From positions 186,001-250,000 of the forward strand of contig NZ_RKIC01000012.1 of NCBI RefSeq assembly GCF_003755185.1: 64,000 nt of DNA, given 5' to 3'. Below the pieces are notes generated by a model. The model worked only from the letters and a program-made list of their open reading frames with translations, made no database searches and had not been told where the DNA came from. Within the stretch, counting starts at the first letter, position 1, and every line of letters begins with the position of its first letter. Shown here piece by piece: positions 41,359 through 49,120 of this stretch. This stretch comes from Frigoribacterium sp. PhB24 (lineage in GTDB: Bacteria > Actinomycetota > Actinomycetes > Actinomycetales > Microbacteriaceae). The position numbers and the translations under genes are program-made.

Positions 41359-42681
41359 GTGTTCAGAGCTGTCGCGCGCATCATGCGCACCCCCGACCTG
41401 CGTCGCAAGATCGGGTTCACGCTCGGCATCATCGCGCTCTTCCGGCTGGGTAGCTTCATCCCCGCGCCGTTCGTCGACTACCAGAACGTCCAGGCCTGCC
41501 TCGCCGGCAACCAGGGCACCTCGGGTCTCTACGAACTCGTCAACCTGTTCAGCGGCGGCGCTCTGCTGCAGCTGTCGGTCTTCGCGCTGGGCATCATGCC
41601 CTACATCACGTCGTCGATCATCGTGCAGTTGCTGCGCGTGGTCATCCCGCACTTCGACACCCTCTACAAAGAGGGCCAGTCCGGTCAGGCGAAGCTCACG
41701 CAGTACACGCGGTACCTCACGATCGCGTTGGGCGTCCTCCAGTCCACGACCCTCATCACCGTGGCCCGCTCAGGAGCCCTGTTCGGTTCGTCGGGCATCG
41801 CGGAGTGCAGCCAGCTGATCACGAACGACGCCTGGTACGCCGTCATGCTCATGGTCGTGACCATGACCGCGGGCACGGGCCTGATCATGTGGATGGGCGA
41901 GCTCATCACCGAGCGCGGCATCGGCAACGGAATGTCGTTGCTCATCTTCACGTCGATCGCGGCACGCTTCCCCACCGCCCTCTGGAGCATCGCGCAGTCG
42001 CGCAGCTTCGAGATCTTCCTGCTGGTCATCGCCGTCGGCCTGATCATCATGGCGCTCGTCGTCTTCGTCGAGCAGTCCCAACGGCGCATCCCGGTGCAAT
42101 ACGCCAAACGCATGGTCGGTCGGCGTACCTACGGCGGCAACAACACGTACATCCCGATCAAGGTCAACATGGCCGGCGTCGTGCCGGTCATCTTCGCCTC
42201 GTCGCTGCTCTACCTGCCGGCACTGGTCGCGCAGTTCAACCAGCCCTCGGACGGCACGGCTCCGCCGGCCTGGGTCAGCTGGGTGCAGGCGAACCTCACC
42301 TCCGGCGACAACCCGCTCTACATGGTGCTGTACTTCGCGCTCATCGTCGGCTTCACGTACTTCTACGTCGCGATCACCTTCAACCCCGAAGAGGTCGCCG
42401 ACAACATGAAGAAGTACGGCGGGTTCATCCCCGGCATCCGTGCAGGCCGTCCCACCGCCGAGTACCTCGACTACGTGCTGACGCGGGTCACGCTTCCCGG
42501 CGCCCTGTACCTGGGCATCATCGCGCTCATCCCGCTGATCGCCCTGGCCACGGTCGGTGCCAACCAGAACTTCCCCTTCGGAGGCGCCAGCATCCTGATC
42601 ATCGTGGGTGTCGGTCTCGAGACGGTCAAGCAGATCGACTCGCAGCTCCAACAGCGTCACTACGAGGGCCTGCTCCGATGA
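41359..42681 (+). CDS. secY: Preprotein translocase subunit SecY
   Basis: SecY is the channel of the Sec translocon. The product has 440 residues and ten membrane helices, beginning with (V/M)[20 protein letters not shown]. Family motifs include [20 protein letters not shown] in helix 2 and GNGMSLLIF. The start is a GTG at 41359 with GGGAGG upstream. The TGA overlaps the adk ATG (ATGA). Confidence 0.98.
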   Translation: MFRAVARIMRTPDLRRKIGFTLGIIALFRLGSFIPAPFVDYQNVQACLAGNQGTSGLYELVNLFSGGALLQLSVFALGIMPYITSSIIVQLLRVVIPHFDTLYKEGQSGQAKLTQYTRYLTIALGVLQSTTLITVARSGALFGSSGIAECSQLITNDAWYAVMLMVVTMTAGTGLIMWMGELITERGIGNGMSLLIFTSIAARFPTALWSIAQSRSFEIFLLVIAVGLIIMALVVFVEQSQRRIPVQYAKRMVGRRTYGGNNTYIPIKVNMAGVVPVIFASSLLYLPALVAQFNQPSDGTAPPAWVSWVQANLTSGDNPLYMVLYFALIVGFTYFYVAITFNPEEVADNMKKYGGFIPGIRAGRPTAEYLDYVLTRVTLPGALYLGIIALIPLIALATVGANQNFPFGGASILIIVGVGLETVKQIDSQLQQRHYEGLLR

Positions 42682-43298
42682 GCGCCGCTGAGACCCGACT
42701 CAGCCCGCGCCTCCTGATCGTCGGCCCTCCCGGGGCCGGCAAGGGCACCCAGGCCGTCGCCATCGCCGAAGCCTTGGGCATCCCCGCGATCTCGACCGGT
42801 GACATCTTCCGCGCCAACGTCAAGGACGAGACCGAGCTCGGCCTCAAGGTCAAGGCGATCCTCGACGCGGGCGACTACGTTCCCGACAGCCTCACCAACG
42901 AACTGATCTCCGACCGGCTGTCGCAACCCGACGCCGCCGAGGGGTTCCTGCTCGACGGGTACCCGCGCACCCTGCAGCAGGTCGATTTCCTCGACGCGCA
43001 CCTCGCCGAGCAGGGGCAGTCCCTGACCACCGTGATCCAGCTGGTCGCCGATCGGGACGAGATCGTCGAGCGCTTGCGCAAGCGTGCCGCGGACCAGGGC
43101 CGCTCGGACGACACCGAGGACGCCATCCGTCATCGGCAGGACGTCTACCTCCGCGAGACCGCACCACTGATCGAGACGTATCGCCAGCGGGGCCTCCTGG
43201 TCGAGGTCGACGGTCTGGGCGGCATCGACGAGGTCGCGGGACGCATCGAGTCGGCGCTGACCGCCCGTGGGTTCACGGCCGTCGCATCGGCTTCCTGA
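42678..43298 (+). CDS. adk: Adenylate kinase
   Basis: Adk interconverts AMP, ADP and ATP. The product has 206 residues. The P-loop [10 protein letters not shown], the AMP site (STGDIFRAN) and [14 protein letters not shown] are intact. The LID is the short form without the zinc cysteines ([19 protein letters not shown]), usual in actinobacteria. It starts in the overlap with secY and ends four bases before map. Confidence 0.98.
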   Translation: MSAAETRLSPRLLIVGPPGAGKGTQAVAIAEALGIPAISTGDIFRANVKDETELGLKVKAILDAGDYVPDSLTNELISDRLSQPDAAEGFLLDGYPRTLQQVDFLDAHLAEQGQSLTTVIQLVADRDEIVERLRKRAADQGRSDDTEDAIRHRQDVYLRETAPLIETYRQRGLLVEVDGLGGIDEVAGRIESALTARGFTAVASAS

Positions 43299-43302
43299 CC
43301 TC

Positions 43303-44136
43303 GTGGCGTTCCGCCGCTCCGGCATCTACAAGACACCCGACGAACTCCGTCGTCTGGTCGAGCCAGGTCGCCTGACGGCCGCGTCGCTCGACGCGGTGCA
43401 GGGCGCCGTACGGCCCGGCGTATCGACGCTCGAGCTCGACGCCGTCGCCGAGGCCACCATCCGTGACGGTGGGGGAGAGCCCAACTTCATGTTGGTGCCC
43501 GGTTACCGCCACACGGTGTGCGCCTCGATCAACGGTGAGGTCGTCCACGGCATCCCCGGACCCCGTCTGCTGGCGGCAGGTGACCTCGTCTCGATCGACA
43601 GCGGGGCGCAACTCGGCGGATGGAACGGCGACAGCGCACGGACGTTCGTCCTCGACGACGCCGACCGCCCCGACGTCGTCGCCGAGAGGCGGCGTCTCAA
43701 CCAGGTCACCGAGCAGTCCCTCTGGCACGGCATCGCCGCGCTCTCGACGGCGTCGCACCTCAACGAGGTAGGCGGCGCCATCGAGGACTACATCGACGAG
43801 CAGGGCGACTACGGCATCATCGAGGACTACACCGGGCACGGCATCGGTCGATCGATGCACGAGGACCCGCCCGTCTTCAACTACCGCGTCCGTGGACGCG
43901 GCCCCGCCGTGCGGCCGGGCCTCGTCGTCGCGATCGAGCCCATGGTCACGACCGGCGGCATCGATACGGTGACCCACGACGACGGCTGGACGGTCAGCAC
44001 CCGTGACGGCTCCCTGGCCGCGCACTGGGAGCACTCGGTCGCGGTGCACGCAGACGGCATCTGGGTGCTCACGGCACACGACGGTGGTGCCGCGGGCCTG
44101 GCGCCGCTGGGCGTGACTCCCGTCCCCGTTCCCTGA
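43303..44136 (+). CDS. map: Type I methionine aminopeptidase
   Basis: Map removes the initiator Met from nascent proteins. The product has 277 residues. The five metal ligands can be placed: Asp in SIDSGAQ, Asp in WNGDSARTF, His in YTGHGIGRSMHE, Glu in VAIEPMVT and Glu in AHWEHSVAV. I chose the GTG at 43303 (AFRRSGIYKTPDELR follows), which matches the actinobacterial N-terminus; an upstream GTG at 43267 would overlap adk more deeply. No ribosome site is visible, which suggests coupling to adk, whose stop is four bases away. Confidence 0.95.
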   Translation: MAFRRSGIYKTPDELRRLVEPGRLTAASLDAVQGAVRPGVSTLELDAVAEATIRDGGGEPNFMLVPGYRHTVCASINGEVVHGIPGPRLLAAGDLVSIDSGAQLGGWNGDSARTFVLDDADRPDVVAERRRLNQVTEQSLWHGIAALSTASHLNEVGGAIEDYIDEQGDYGIIEDYTGHGIGRSMHEDPPVFNYRVRGRGPAVRPGLVVAIEPMVTTGGIDTVTHDDGWTVSTRDGSLAAHWEHSVAVHADGIWVLTAHDGGAAGLAPLGVTPVPVP

Positions 44137-44137
44137 T

Positions 44138-44190
44138 CCGCGCCTCCTCGGTTCGTCCCGGCGAGACCGACGGAACCCGAGGAGGCGCGG
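44138..44190. terminator. Bidirectional terminator between map and the LCP gene (GGAGGCGCG class)
   Basis: CCGCGCCTCCTCGG (44138-44151) pairs with CCGAGGAGGCGCGG (44177-44190), and inner GTTC/GAAC and GTC/GAC arms continue the stem. The two genes converge here, so it can serve both strands. Confidence 0.8.
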
Positions 44191-44196
44191 TTCGGC

Positions 44197-45474
44197 TCAG
44201 CGGGACGAGCCGACGCTGCAGGTGGCCTCGGCCGCCGACTGCCCCGTGATCGTCGAGGGCAACGTGGTCGTCGTCGGGGTGGTCGCGGCCGGGTCGACCG
44301 GGGCCGCCGACCCGGACGTCGACTCGGTCGGCGCCGTGGTCTCGTCCGGGACCGCAGGGGTCGTGCTCTCGGCCGGGGCGGTGCCGTCCGAGACCGAGCC
44401 CCGCCCTGCGCTGTCGTCGCCGAGGGTGAACTTCTGGTCCGCGTTCAGCGCCGCGTTCAAGGCCGCGGCGTCGGTCGTCGACTCGACGACACGGTTCGAA
44501 TTGCGAGGGTCGTCGACGACCGGGTACTGCACGAAGACGATCCCGGCGGGCTGGATGTCCTTCAGGGCGAGCGCCAGCCGGACGAGCGTGTCGGGTGAGC
44601 TGAGGGTCGACGACAGCGTCATGTTGCTCAGGGCGGCCGAGGCGAGCTTGTAGAGCGTCGTCACGTCACCGAGCGTGCCGCCCGAGATGATCTTGCGCAT
44701 CATCGACGAGAGGAAGACCTGCTGCGAGCTGATCCGCGCGATGTCGCTGCCGTCGCCGACTCCGTGACGGGTGCGCAGGAAGGCCAACGCCTCGGCGCCC
44801 TGCAGGGAGTGCGTGCCCGCGCTCAGGTCGATGCCCGAGTCGGTGTCACGGATCGTGCGCGTGACGCAGACGTCGACCCCGCCGATCGCGTTCGACATCT
44901 CGATGACGCCGTCGAAGGTGATCTTGCCGGCGTAGGGGATCGCCAACCCGGTCATGCCCTCGACCGTCTTGACGGTGCACGAGAGCCCGCCGCGTCCGAG
45001 GGTGGTGTTGAACTGCACGTAGTCCTCGGCAGGGTAGACCTGACCGTCGTCCCCGACGCATTCGGGGACGTCGATCATGAGGTCACGCGGGAAGCTCACG
45101 GCCGTCAGCTGGGTGTGGTCCGCCGAGAGATGCGCGAGGATCGTCACGTCGTTCCGGATGCCGTCCACCTCGCCGGCATCGACCTGACTGCCGTCGTCGC
45201 GTTCGTCGCTGCCCACCAGCAGGATGTTGGCACCGCCCTCGATGGCCGAGATGTCGACACCCTCGACGTCGTCCTCGTTGCCGAGCGAGACGGTCTGCAC
45301 CCCGGAGGTCGCGGTGCGGACGGCGATGGCCGCGACGGACACCCCGCTCACGAGCACGACGGCCATGGCCCCGGCGACGAGGGCCAGGAGCATGCGGGCG
45401 GGGCCTCGCCGGCGGAGCCGACCGTGGCGGGCGACCCCTCGGGGGGAGGAGGGGGTGGTCGGGCGTTCAGGCAT
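44197..45474 (-). CDS. LytR-CpsA-Psr family glycopolymer transferase
   Basis: LCP enzymes move lipid-linked glycopolymers onto peptidoglycan outside the membrane. The product has 425 residues: a basic cytoplasmic tail, one membrane helix (about 28-52), the LCP catalytic domain (about 80-310) and a Ser/Thr/Pro-rich C-terminal tail. Catalytic-site motifs are [26 protein letters not shown] and [20 protein letters not shown], which carry the phosphate-binding Arg and Asp residues. It lies antisense inside the otherwise plus-strand ribosomal region, between map and infA, and its promoter region abuts that of infA. The ATG at 45474 has GGGAGC upstream. Confidence 0.9.
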   Translation of the reverse strand: MPERPTTPSSPRGVARHGRLRRRGPARMLLALVAGAMAVVLVSGVSVAAIAVRTATSGVQTVSLGNEDDVEGVDISAIEGGANILLVGSDERDDGSQVDAGEVDGIRNDVTILAHLSADHTQLTAVSFPRDLMIDVPECVGDDGQVYPAEDYVQFNTTLGRGGLSCTVKTVEGMTGLAIPYAGKITFDGVIEMSNAIGGVDVCVTRTIRDTDSGIDLSAGTHSLQGAEALAFLRTRHGVGDGSDIARISSQQVFLSSMMRKIISGGTLGDVTTLYKLASAALSNMTLSSTLSSPDTLVRLALALKDIQPAGIVFVQYPVVDDPRNSNRVVESTTDAAALNAALNADQKFTLGDDSAGRGSVSDGTAPAESTTPAVPDETTAPTESTSGSAAPVDPAATTPTTTTLPSTITGQSAAEATCSVGSSR

Positions 45475-45572
45475 GGTGCTCCCGGCAGTCGTGGTGCGTG
45501 CCCGGCGGAAGGCGGCCGCGGTGGTCGGCGCAGGTCGGCGGGCGCCCCGGCGTGTCGGGTTGACCCGCCGGG

Positions 45573-45602
45573 TTGCTGAACTATACCGGCATCACCTAGG
45601 AT
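45573..45602 (+). promoter_or_regulatory. infA promoter in the infA/LCP divergent region
   Basis: TTGCTG (45573-45578), an 18-base spacer and TAGGAT (45597-45602) point toward infA. An alternative pair is TTGACC (45560-45565) with TATACC (45582-45587). On the minus strand TATAGT (45585-45580) could serve the LCP gene, so the two promoters may overlap. Confidence 0.5.
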
Positions 45603-45691
45603 CGATCTTTGGTGCTCCATGTGCGTTTCTGCGCGCCTGGGCACCGTATCCCCGCACGACCAACACCCCTATTCTTAGCGACAGTGAGGCT

Positions 45692-45913
45692 ATGGCCAAA
45701 AAAGACGGTGTCATCGAAATCGAAGGCGCAGTGATCGAAGCTCTGCCCAACGCGATGTTCCGCGTTGAGCTGACCAACGGACACAGGGTCCTCGCGCACA
45801 TCTCCGGCAAGATGCGGCAGCACTACATCCGCATCCTCCCCGAAGACCGTGTGATCGTGGAGCTCAGCCCCTACGACCTGACCCGCGGCCGGATCGTCTA
45901 CCGCTACAAGTAG
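45692..45913 (+). CDS. infA: Translation initiation factor IF-1
   Basis: IF-1 occupies the ribosomal A site during initiation. The product has 73 residues, starting [20 protein letters not shown] and ending GRIVYRYK. It is a single OB-fold domain. The ATG at 45692 gives the standard protein; the longer open frame upstream is not conserved. rpmJ follows after 68 bases. Confidence 0.98.
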   Translation: MAKKDGVIEIEGAVIEALPNAMFRVELTNGHRVLAHISGKMRQHYIRILPEDRVIVELSPYDLTRGRIVYRYK

Positions 45914-45981
45914 GGCGTGCTGGAAAGGAACGGCCCCACGCACCCGTGGGGCACGAAGCCAGCGAGATCAAGGAATCAGCA

Positions 45982-46098
45982 ATGAAGGTCAACCCCAGCG
46001 TCAAGCCCATCTGCGAGCACTGCAAGGTCATTCGCCGCAAGGGCAACGTCATGGTCATCTGCAAGAGCAACCCGCGCCACAAACAGCGTCAGGGCTGA
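45982..46098 (+). CDS. rpmJ: 50S ribosomal protein bL36
   Basis: bL36 is the smallest ribosomal protein. The product has 38 residues: [20 protein letters not shown], then [18 protein letters not shown]. Cys11, Cys14, Cys27 and His33 form the zinc knuckle, so this is the zinc-containing C+ paralogue. AAGGAATC lies upstream of the ATG. Confidence 0.96.
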   Translation: MKVNPSVKPICEHCKVIRRKGNVMVICKSNPRHKQRQG

Positions 46099-46288
46099 CT
46101 CGTCCGCCGCTTCGGCGGCGTGCCGATGCCGACCCGGCCGAGCCGGGTCACCCAGCAACACCCTCCCAGCAGCACCAGAACTCGTCACGATCATCCGTCA
46201 GGGTGGCCGGAGGCGGGGGACACCCCGGGTCGGAGGCCCGGGCACCGGTGCTGTGACAGACCTCCACCATCTCTGAAAAGAGGCCATC
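46099..46288 (+). promoter_or_regulatory. Structured leader of the alpha operon
   Basis: The 190-base gap before rpsM has several inverted repeats: CCGCCG/CGGCGG (about 46104-46118), GACCCGGC-CGA-GCCGGGTC (46131-46149) and a CCCGGG pair near 46225-46245. No gene fits. In many bacteria uS4 controls this operon; here the signal, if any, must lie in this gap. Confidence 0.45.
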
Positions 46289-46663
46289 ATGGCACGTCTA
46301 GCAGGCGTTGACATCCCGCGTGACAAGCGCGTCGAAGTCGCACTGACCTACATCTACGGAGTCGGCCGCACCAGCGCGCTCAAGACTCTCGCCGAGACCG
46401 AGATCGACGGCAACATCCGCGTCAAGGACCTCACGGACGACCAGCTCGTCCTGCTCCGCGACTACATCGAGGGCAACTACAAGGTCGAGGGCGACCTCCG
46501 CCGCGAGGTGGCCGCCGACATCCGCCGCAAGGTCGAGATCGGCAGCTACGAGGGCATCCGCCACCGCCGTGGCCTCCCCGTCCGCGGCCAGCGCACCAAG
46601 ACGAACGCTCGTACCCGCAAGGGCCCGAAGCGCACCGTCGCCGGCAAGAAGAAGGCTCGATAG
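46289..46663 (+). CDS. rpsM: 30S ribosomal protein uS13
   Basis: uS13 contacts the P-site tRNA and uL5. The product has 124 residues, starting [20 protein letters not shown], with the signature [20 protein letters not shown] and the Lys-rich end AGKKKAR. GAAAAGAGG lies upstream. Confidence 0.98.
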   Translation: MARLAGVDIPRDKRVEVALTYIYGVGRTSALKTLAETEIDGNIRVKDLTDDQLVLLRDYIEGNYKVEGDLRREVAADIRRKVEIGSYEGIRHRRGLPVRGQRTKTNARTRKGPKRTVAGKKKAR

Positions 46664-46708
46664 GCCTCGGCTCCCGCCGTACGCCCCTCAAGGTTGTAGG
46701 AGAAAAAA

Positions 46709-47107
46709 TTGGCAGCACCGAAGACGGCCGCGCGTAAGCCCCGCCGCAAAGAGAAGAAGAACGTCGCCGTGGGCCAGGCCCACATCAAGAGCACGTTCAA
46801 CAACACGATCGTCTCGATCACCGACCCCTCGGGCGCCGTCCTGAGCTGGGCCTCGTCCGGCGCCGTCGGCTTCAAGGGTTCGCGCAAGTCGACCCCGTTC
46901 GCCGCGCAGCTCGCCGCCGAGTCCGCGGCTCGCCAGGCGCAGGAGCACGGCGTCAAGAAGGTCGACGTCTTCGTCAAGGGCCCGGGTTCGGGTCGCGAGA
47001 CGGCGATCCGTTCGCTCCAGGCCGCCGGCCTCGAGGTCGGTTCGATCAACGACGTCACCCCCCAGGCGCACAACGGCTGCCGCCCGCCGAAGCGTCGTCG
47101 CGTCTAA
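46709..47107 (+). CDS. rpsK: 30S ribosomal protein uS11
   Basis: uS11 forms part of the mRNA exit channel. The product has 132 residues. The N-terminus is basic ([14 protein letters not shown]), followed by the core [19 protein letters not shown], and it ends with [11 protein letters not shown]. The start is a TTG at 46709 preceded by GTAGGAG. Unlike most actinobacteria, rpsD does not follow. Confidence 0.97.
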   Translation: MAAPKTAARKPRRKEKKNVAVGQAHIKSTFNNTIVSITDPSGAVLSWASSGAVGFKGSRKSTPFAAQLAAESAARQAQEHGVKKVDVFVKGPGSGRETAIRSLQAAGLEVGSINDVTPQAHNGCRPPKRRRV

Positions 47108-47117
47108 CTGAGTTACC

Positions 47118-47170
47118 GCCCGCCGCACCCGGCTCGGGCCCTGTCACCGGGGTCCGCGGGTGCGGCGGGC
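47118..47170 (+). terminator. Large hairpin between rpsK and rpoA
   Basis: GCCCGCCGCACCCG (47118-47131) pairs perfectly with CGGGTGCGGCGGGC (47157-47170), and an inner GGGCCC/GGGGTCC helix extends it. It sits ten bases after rpsK, exactly where rpsD lies in related operons. Confidence 0.75.
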
Positions 47171-47258
47171 TCCCCCGCGTCAGCACCGCCTCCCGCGTGT
47201 TCGCCCGAGGTGCCCACAACTCAACAGACCCGACGGGCCAGCCACCTGTCGTACCGCC

Positions 47259-47280
47259 AAGAGTCATATAGCGGACTCTT
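47259..47280 (+). promoter_or_regulatory. Inverted repeat around a TATA-like element before rpoA
   Basis: AAGAGTC (47259-47265) and GACTCTT (47274-47280) flank ATATAGCG, 18 bases ahead of the rpoA GTG. It could be an operator over a -10 element (CATATA or TATAGC) or a small mRNA hairpin just before the ribosome site. Confidence 0.45.
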
Positions 47281-47298
47281 CGCCGAAAGGAATCCACA

Positions 47299-48294
47299 GT
47301 GCTCATTGCACAGCGCCCCACCCTCACCGAGGAGAACATCTCGGAGTTCCGCTCCCGCTTCGTGATCGAGCCGCTCGAGCCCGGCTTCGGTTACACCCTC
47401 GGCAACTCGCTGCGCCGCACGCTTCTCTCGTCGATCCCCGGCGCTGCTGTCACCAGCATCCGCATCGACGGCGTGCTGCACGAGTTCACGACCGTTCCCG
47501 GCGTGAAAGAAGACGTCACCGAGGTCATCCTCAACATCAAGCAGCTGGTCGTGGCGAGCGAGCACGACGAGCCCATCACGGCCTACCTGCGCAAGCAGGG
47601 CGCCGGCCAGGTCACGGCCGCCGACATCTCGGCCCCGGCCGGTGTCGAGATCCACAACCCCGAGCTCGTCATCGCCACGCTGAACGACAAGGCGAAGTTC
47701 GAACTCGAGCTCACGATCGAGCGTGGCCGCGGCTACGTGTCGGCCGTGCAGAACCGCAGCGAGTTCAGCGAGGCCGGTCAGATCCCGATCGACTCGATCT
47801 ACTCGCCCGTGCTCAAGGTCACCTACCGCGTCGAGGCGACTCGTGCCGGTGAGCGCACCGACTTCGACCGTCTGGTCGTCGACGTCGAGTCGAAGCCGTC
47901 GATCTCGCCGCGTGACGCCATCGCGTCGGCCGGTCGCACGCTGACCGAGCTCTTCGGTCTGGCCCGCGAGCTCAACACCGCTGCCGAGGGCATCGAGATC
48001 GGCCCCGCGCCGGTCGACGCCGTCCTGTCCAGCGAGCTGCAGACCCCGATCGAAGACCTCGACCTGTCGGTCCGCAGCTACAACTGCCTGAAGCGCGAGG
48101 GCATCAACACGGTGTCCGAGCTGGTCGCCCTCTCCGAGACCCAGCTGATGAACATCCGCAACTTCGGTCAGAAGTCGGTCGACGAGGTGAAGGACAAGCT
48201 CGTCGAGCTCGGCCTCTCGCTGAAAGACACGGTCCCCGGGTTCGACGGAGCCCACTTCTACAGCGGTTACGACGAAGAAGAGACCACCAACTAG
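47299..48294 (+). CDS. rpoA: DNA-directed RNA polymerase subunit alpha
   Basis: The alpha dimer scaffolds RNA polymerase and its C-terminal domain reads upstream promoter elements. The product has 331 residues. The N-terminal domain shows [20 protein letters not shown]. After the linker (about 230-250) the C-terminal domain has [20 protein letters not shown] and the helix-hairpin-helix [17 protein letters not shown]. The start is a GTG at 47299 with GAAAGGA upstream. rplQ follows after 48 bases. Confidence 0.99.
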   Translation: MLIAQRPTLTEENISEFRSRFVIEPLEPGFGYTLGNSLRRTLLSSIPGAAVTSIRIDGVLHEFTTVPGVKEDVTEVILNIKQLVVASEHDEPITAYLRKQGAGQVTAADISAPAGVEIHNPELVIATLNDKAKFELELTIERGRGYVSAVQNRSEFSEAGQIPIDSIYSPVLKVTYRVEATRAGERTDFDRLVVDVESKPSISPRDAIASAGRTLTELFGLARELNTAAEGIEIGPAPVDAVLSSELQTPIEDLDLSVRSYNCLKREGINTVSELVALSETQLMNIRNFGQKSVDEVKDKLVELGLSLKDTVPGFDGAHFYSGYDEEETTN

Positions 48295-48342
48295 GTCCCT
48301 CCGCCCGACGCCCTCCACTCTCGACTCACTTAGGAACAGACA

Positions 48343-48909
48343 ATGCCCAAGCCCACCAAGGGACCCCGCCTCGGAGGCGGCCCGGCGCACGAGCGCCTCA
48401 TGCTGGCCAACCTGGCCGCCTCGCTCTTCGAGCACAAGACCATCAAGACGACCGAGACCAAGGCCAAGCGCCTCCGTCCCGTCGCCGAGCGTCTCGTGAC
48501 CTTCGCGAAGCGTGGCGACCTGCACTCGCGTCGCCGTGCCATGCAGACCCTGCGCAACAACAAAGAGGCCGCGCACATCCTCTTCACCGAGATCGCCCCG
48601 CTGGTCGAGAACCGTGACGGTGGCTACACCCGCATCACGAAGCTCGGCTTCCGCAAGGGTGACAACGCGTCGATGGTGTCGATCGAGCTCGTCCTCGAGC
48701 CCGTGACCCCCAAGGTCAAGAACTCGAAGACCACGGCCTCGGCGGCTCCGGTCGCCGAGCCCGTCGAGGACGAGCCCACCGAGGCTCCCGTCGACGAGAC
48801 CGAGACCGTCGAGGAGTCCGCTCCCGTCGAGACCGAGACCGAGACGGCTGCCGCCGACGAGGTCGAGGCCGACGCCGCCGCCAAGTCGGACGACGCAGCG
48901 GCCAAGTAG
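48343..48909 (+). CDS. rplQ: 50S ribosomal protein bL17 with acidic C-terminal tail
   Basis: bL17 lies beside the tunnel exit. The product has 188 residues; the family domain ends near residue 125 ([11 protein letters not shown]). The last 60 or so are very acidic and Ala-rich ([17 protein letters not shown]), unlike the basic body, and are probably disordered. A perfect 15-bp terminator stem follows. Confidence 0.97.
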   Translation: MPKPTKGPRLGGGPAHERLMLANLAASLFEHKTIKTTETKAKRLRPVAERLVTFAKRGDLHSRRRAMQTLRNNKEAAHILFTEIAPLVENRDGGYTRITKLGFRKGDNASMVSIELVLEPVTPKVKNSKTTASAAPVAEPVEDEPTEAPVDETETVEESAPVETETETAAADEVEADAAAKSDDAAAK

Positions 48910-48926
48910 TCCCCCCAGCACCACCC

Positions 48927-48960
48927 GGAGGGCCCGTCACCGTGAGGTGACGGGCCCTCC
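48927..48960 (+). terminator. Terminator of the alpha operon
   Basis: GGAGGGCCCGTCACC (48927-48941) and GGTGACGGGCCCTCC (48946-48960) form a perfect 15-bp stem around GTGA, 17 bases after rplQ. Confidence 0.85.
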
Positions 48961-49120
48961 GTCGTGCACGGTGCCGTGACGAGGTGACGCCGGGGTCCGC
49001 AGAAGTGCTGACTGGCCCCCCGGGCGGGGGTCGTTTACCTTTGCGAGACCTCTGCGACACCTGTGGTGCACCTGTGCCGCCTACCGTGTTCGGAGCCCCG
49101 ACCCGATCACGAAGGACGTC

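Noticed and set aside
43267-43302. Earlier GTG start for map at 43267
   Set aside because: It would overlap adk by 32 bases, and the added residues do not match the conserved actinobacterial N-terminus that begins at 43303.
47108-47298. A hidden or broken rpsD between rpsK and rpoA
   Set aside because: The gap is 191 bases and none of its frames shows uS4 sequence; uS4 needs about 200 codons.
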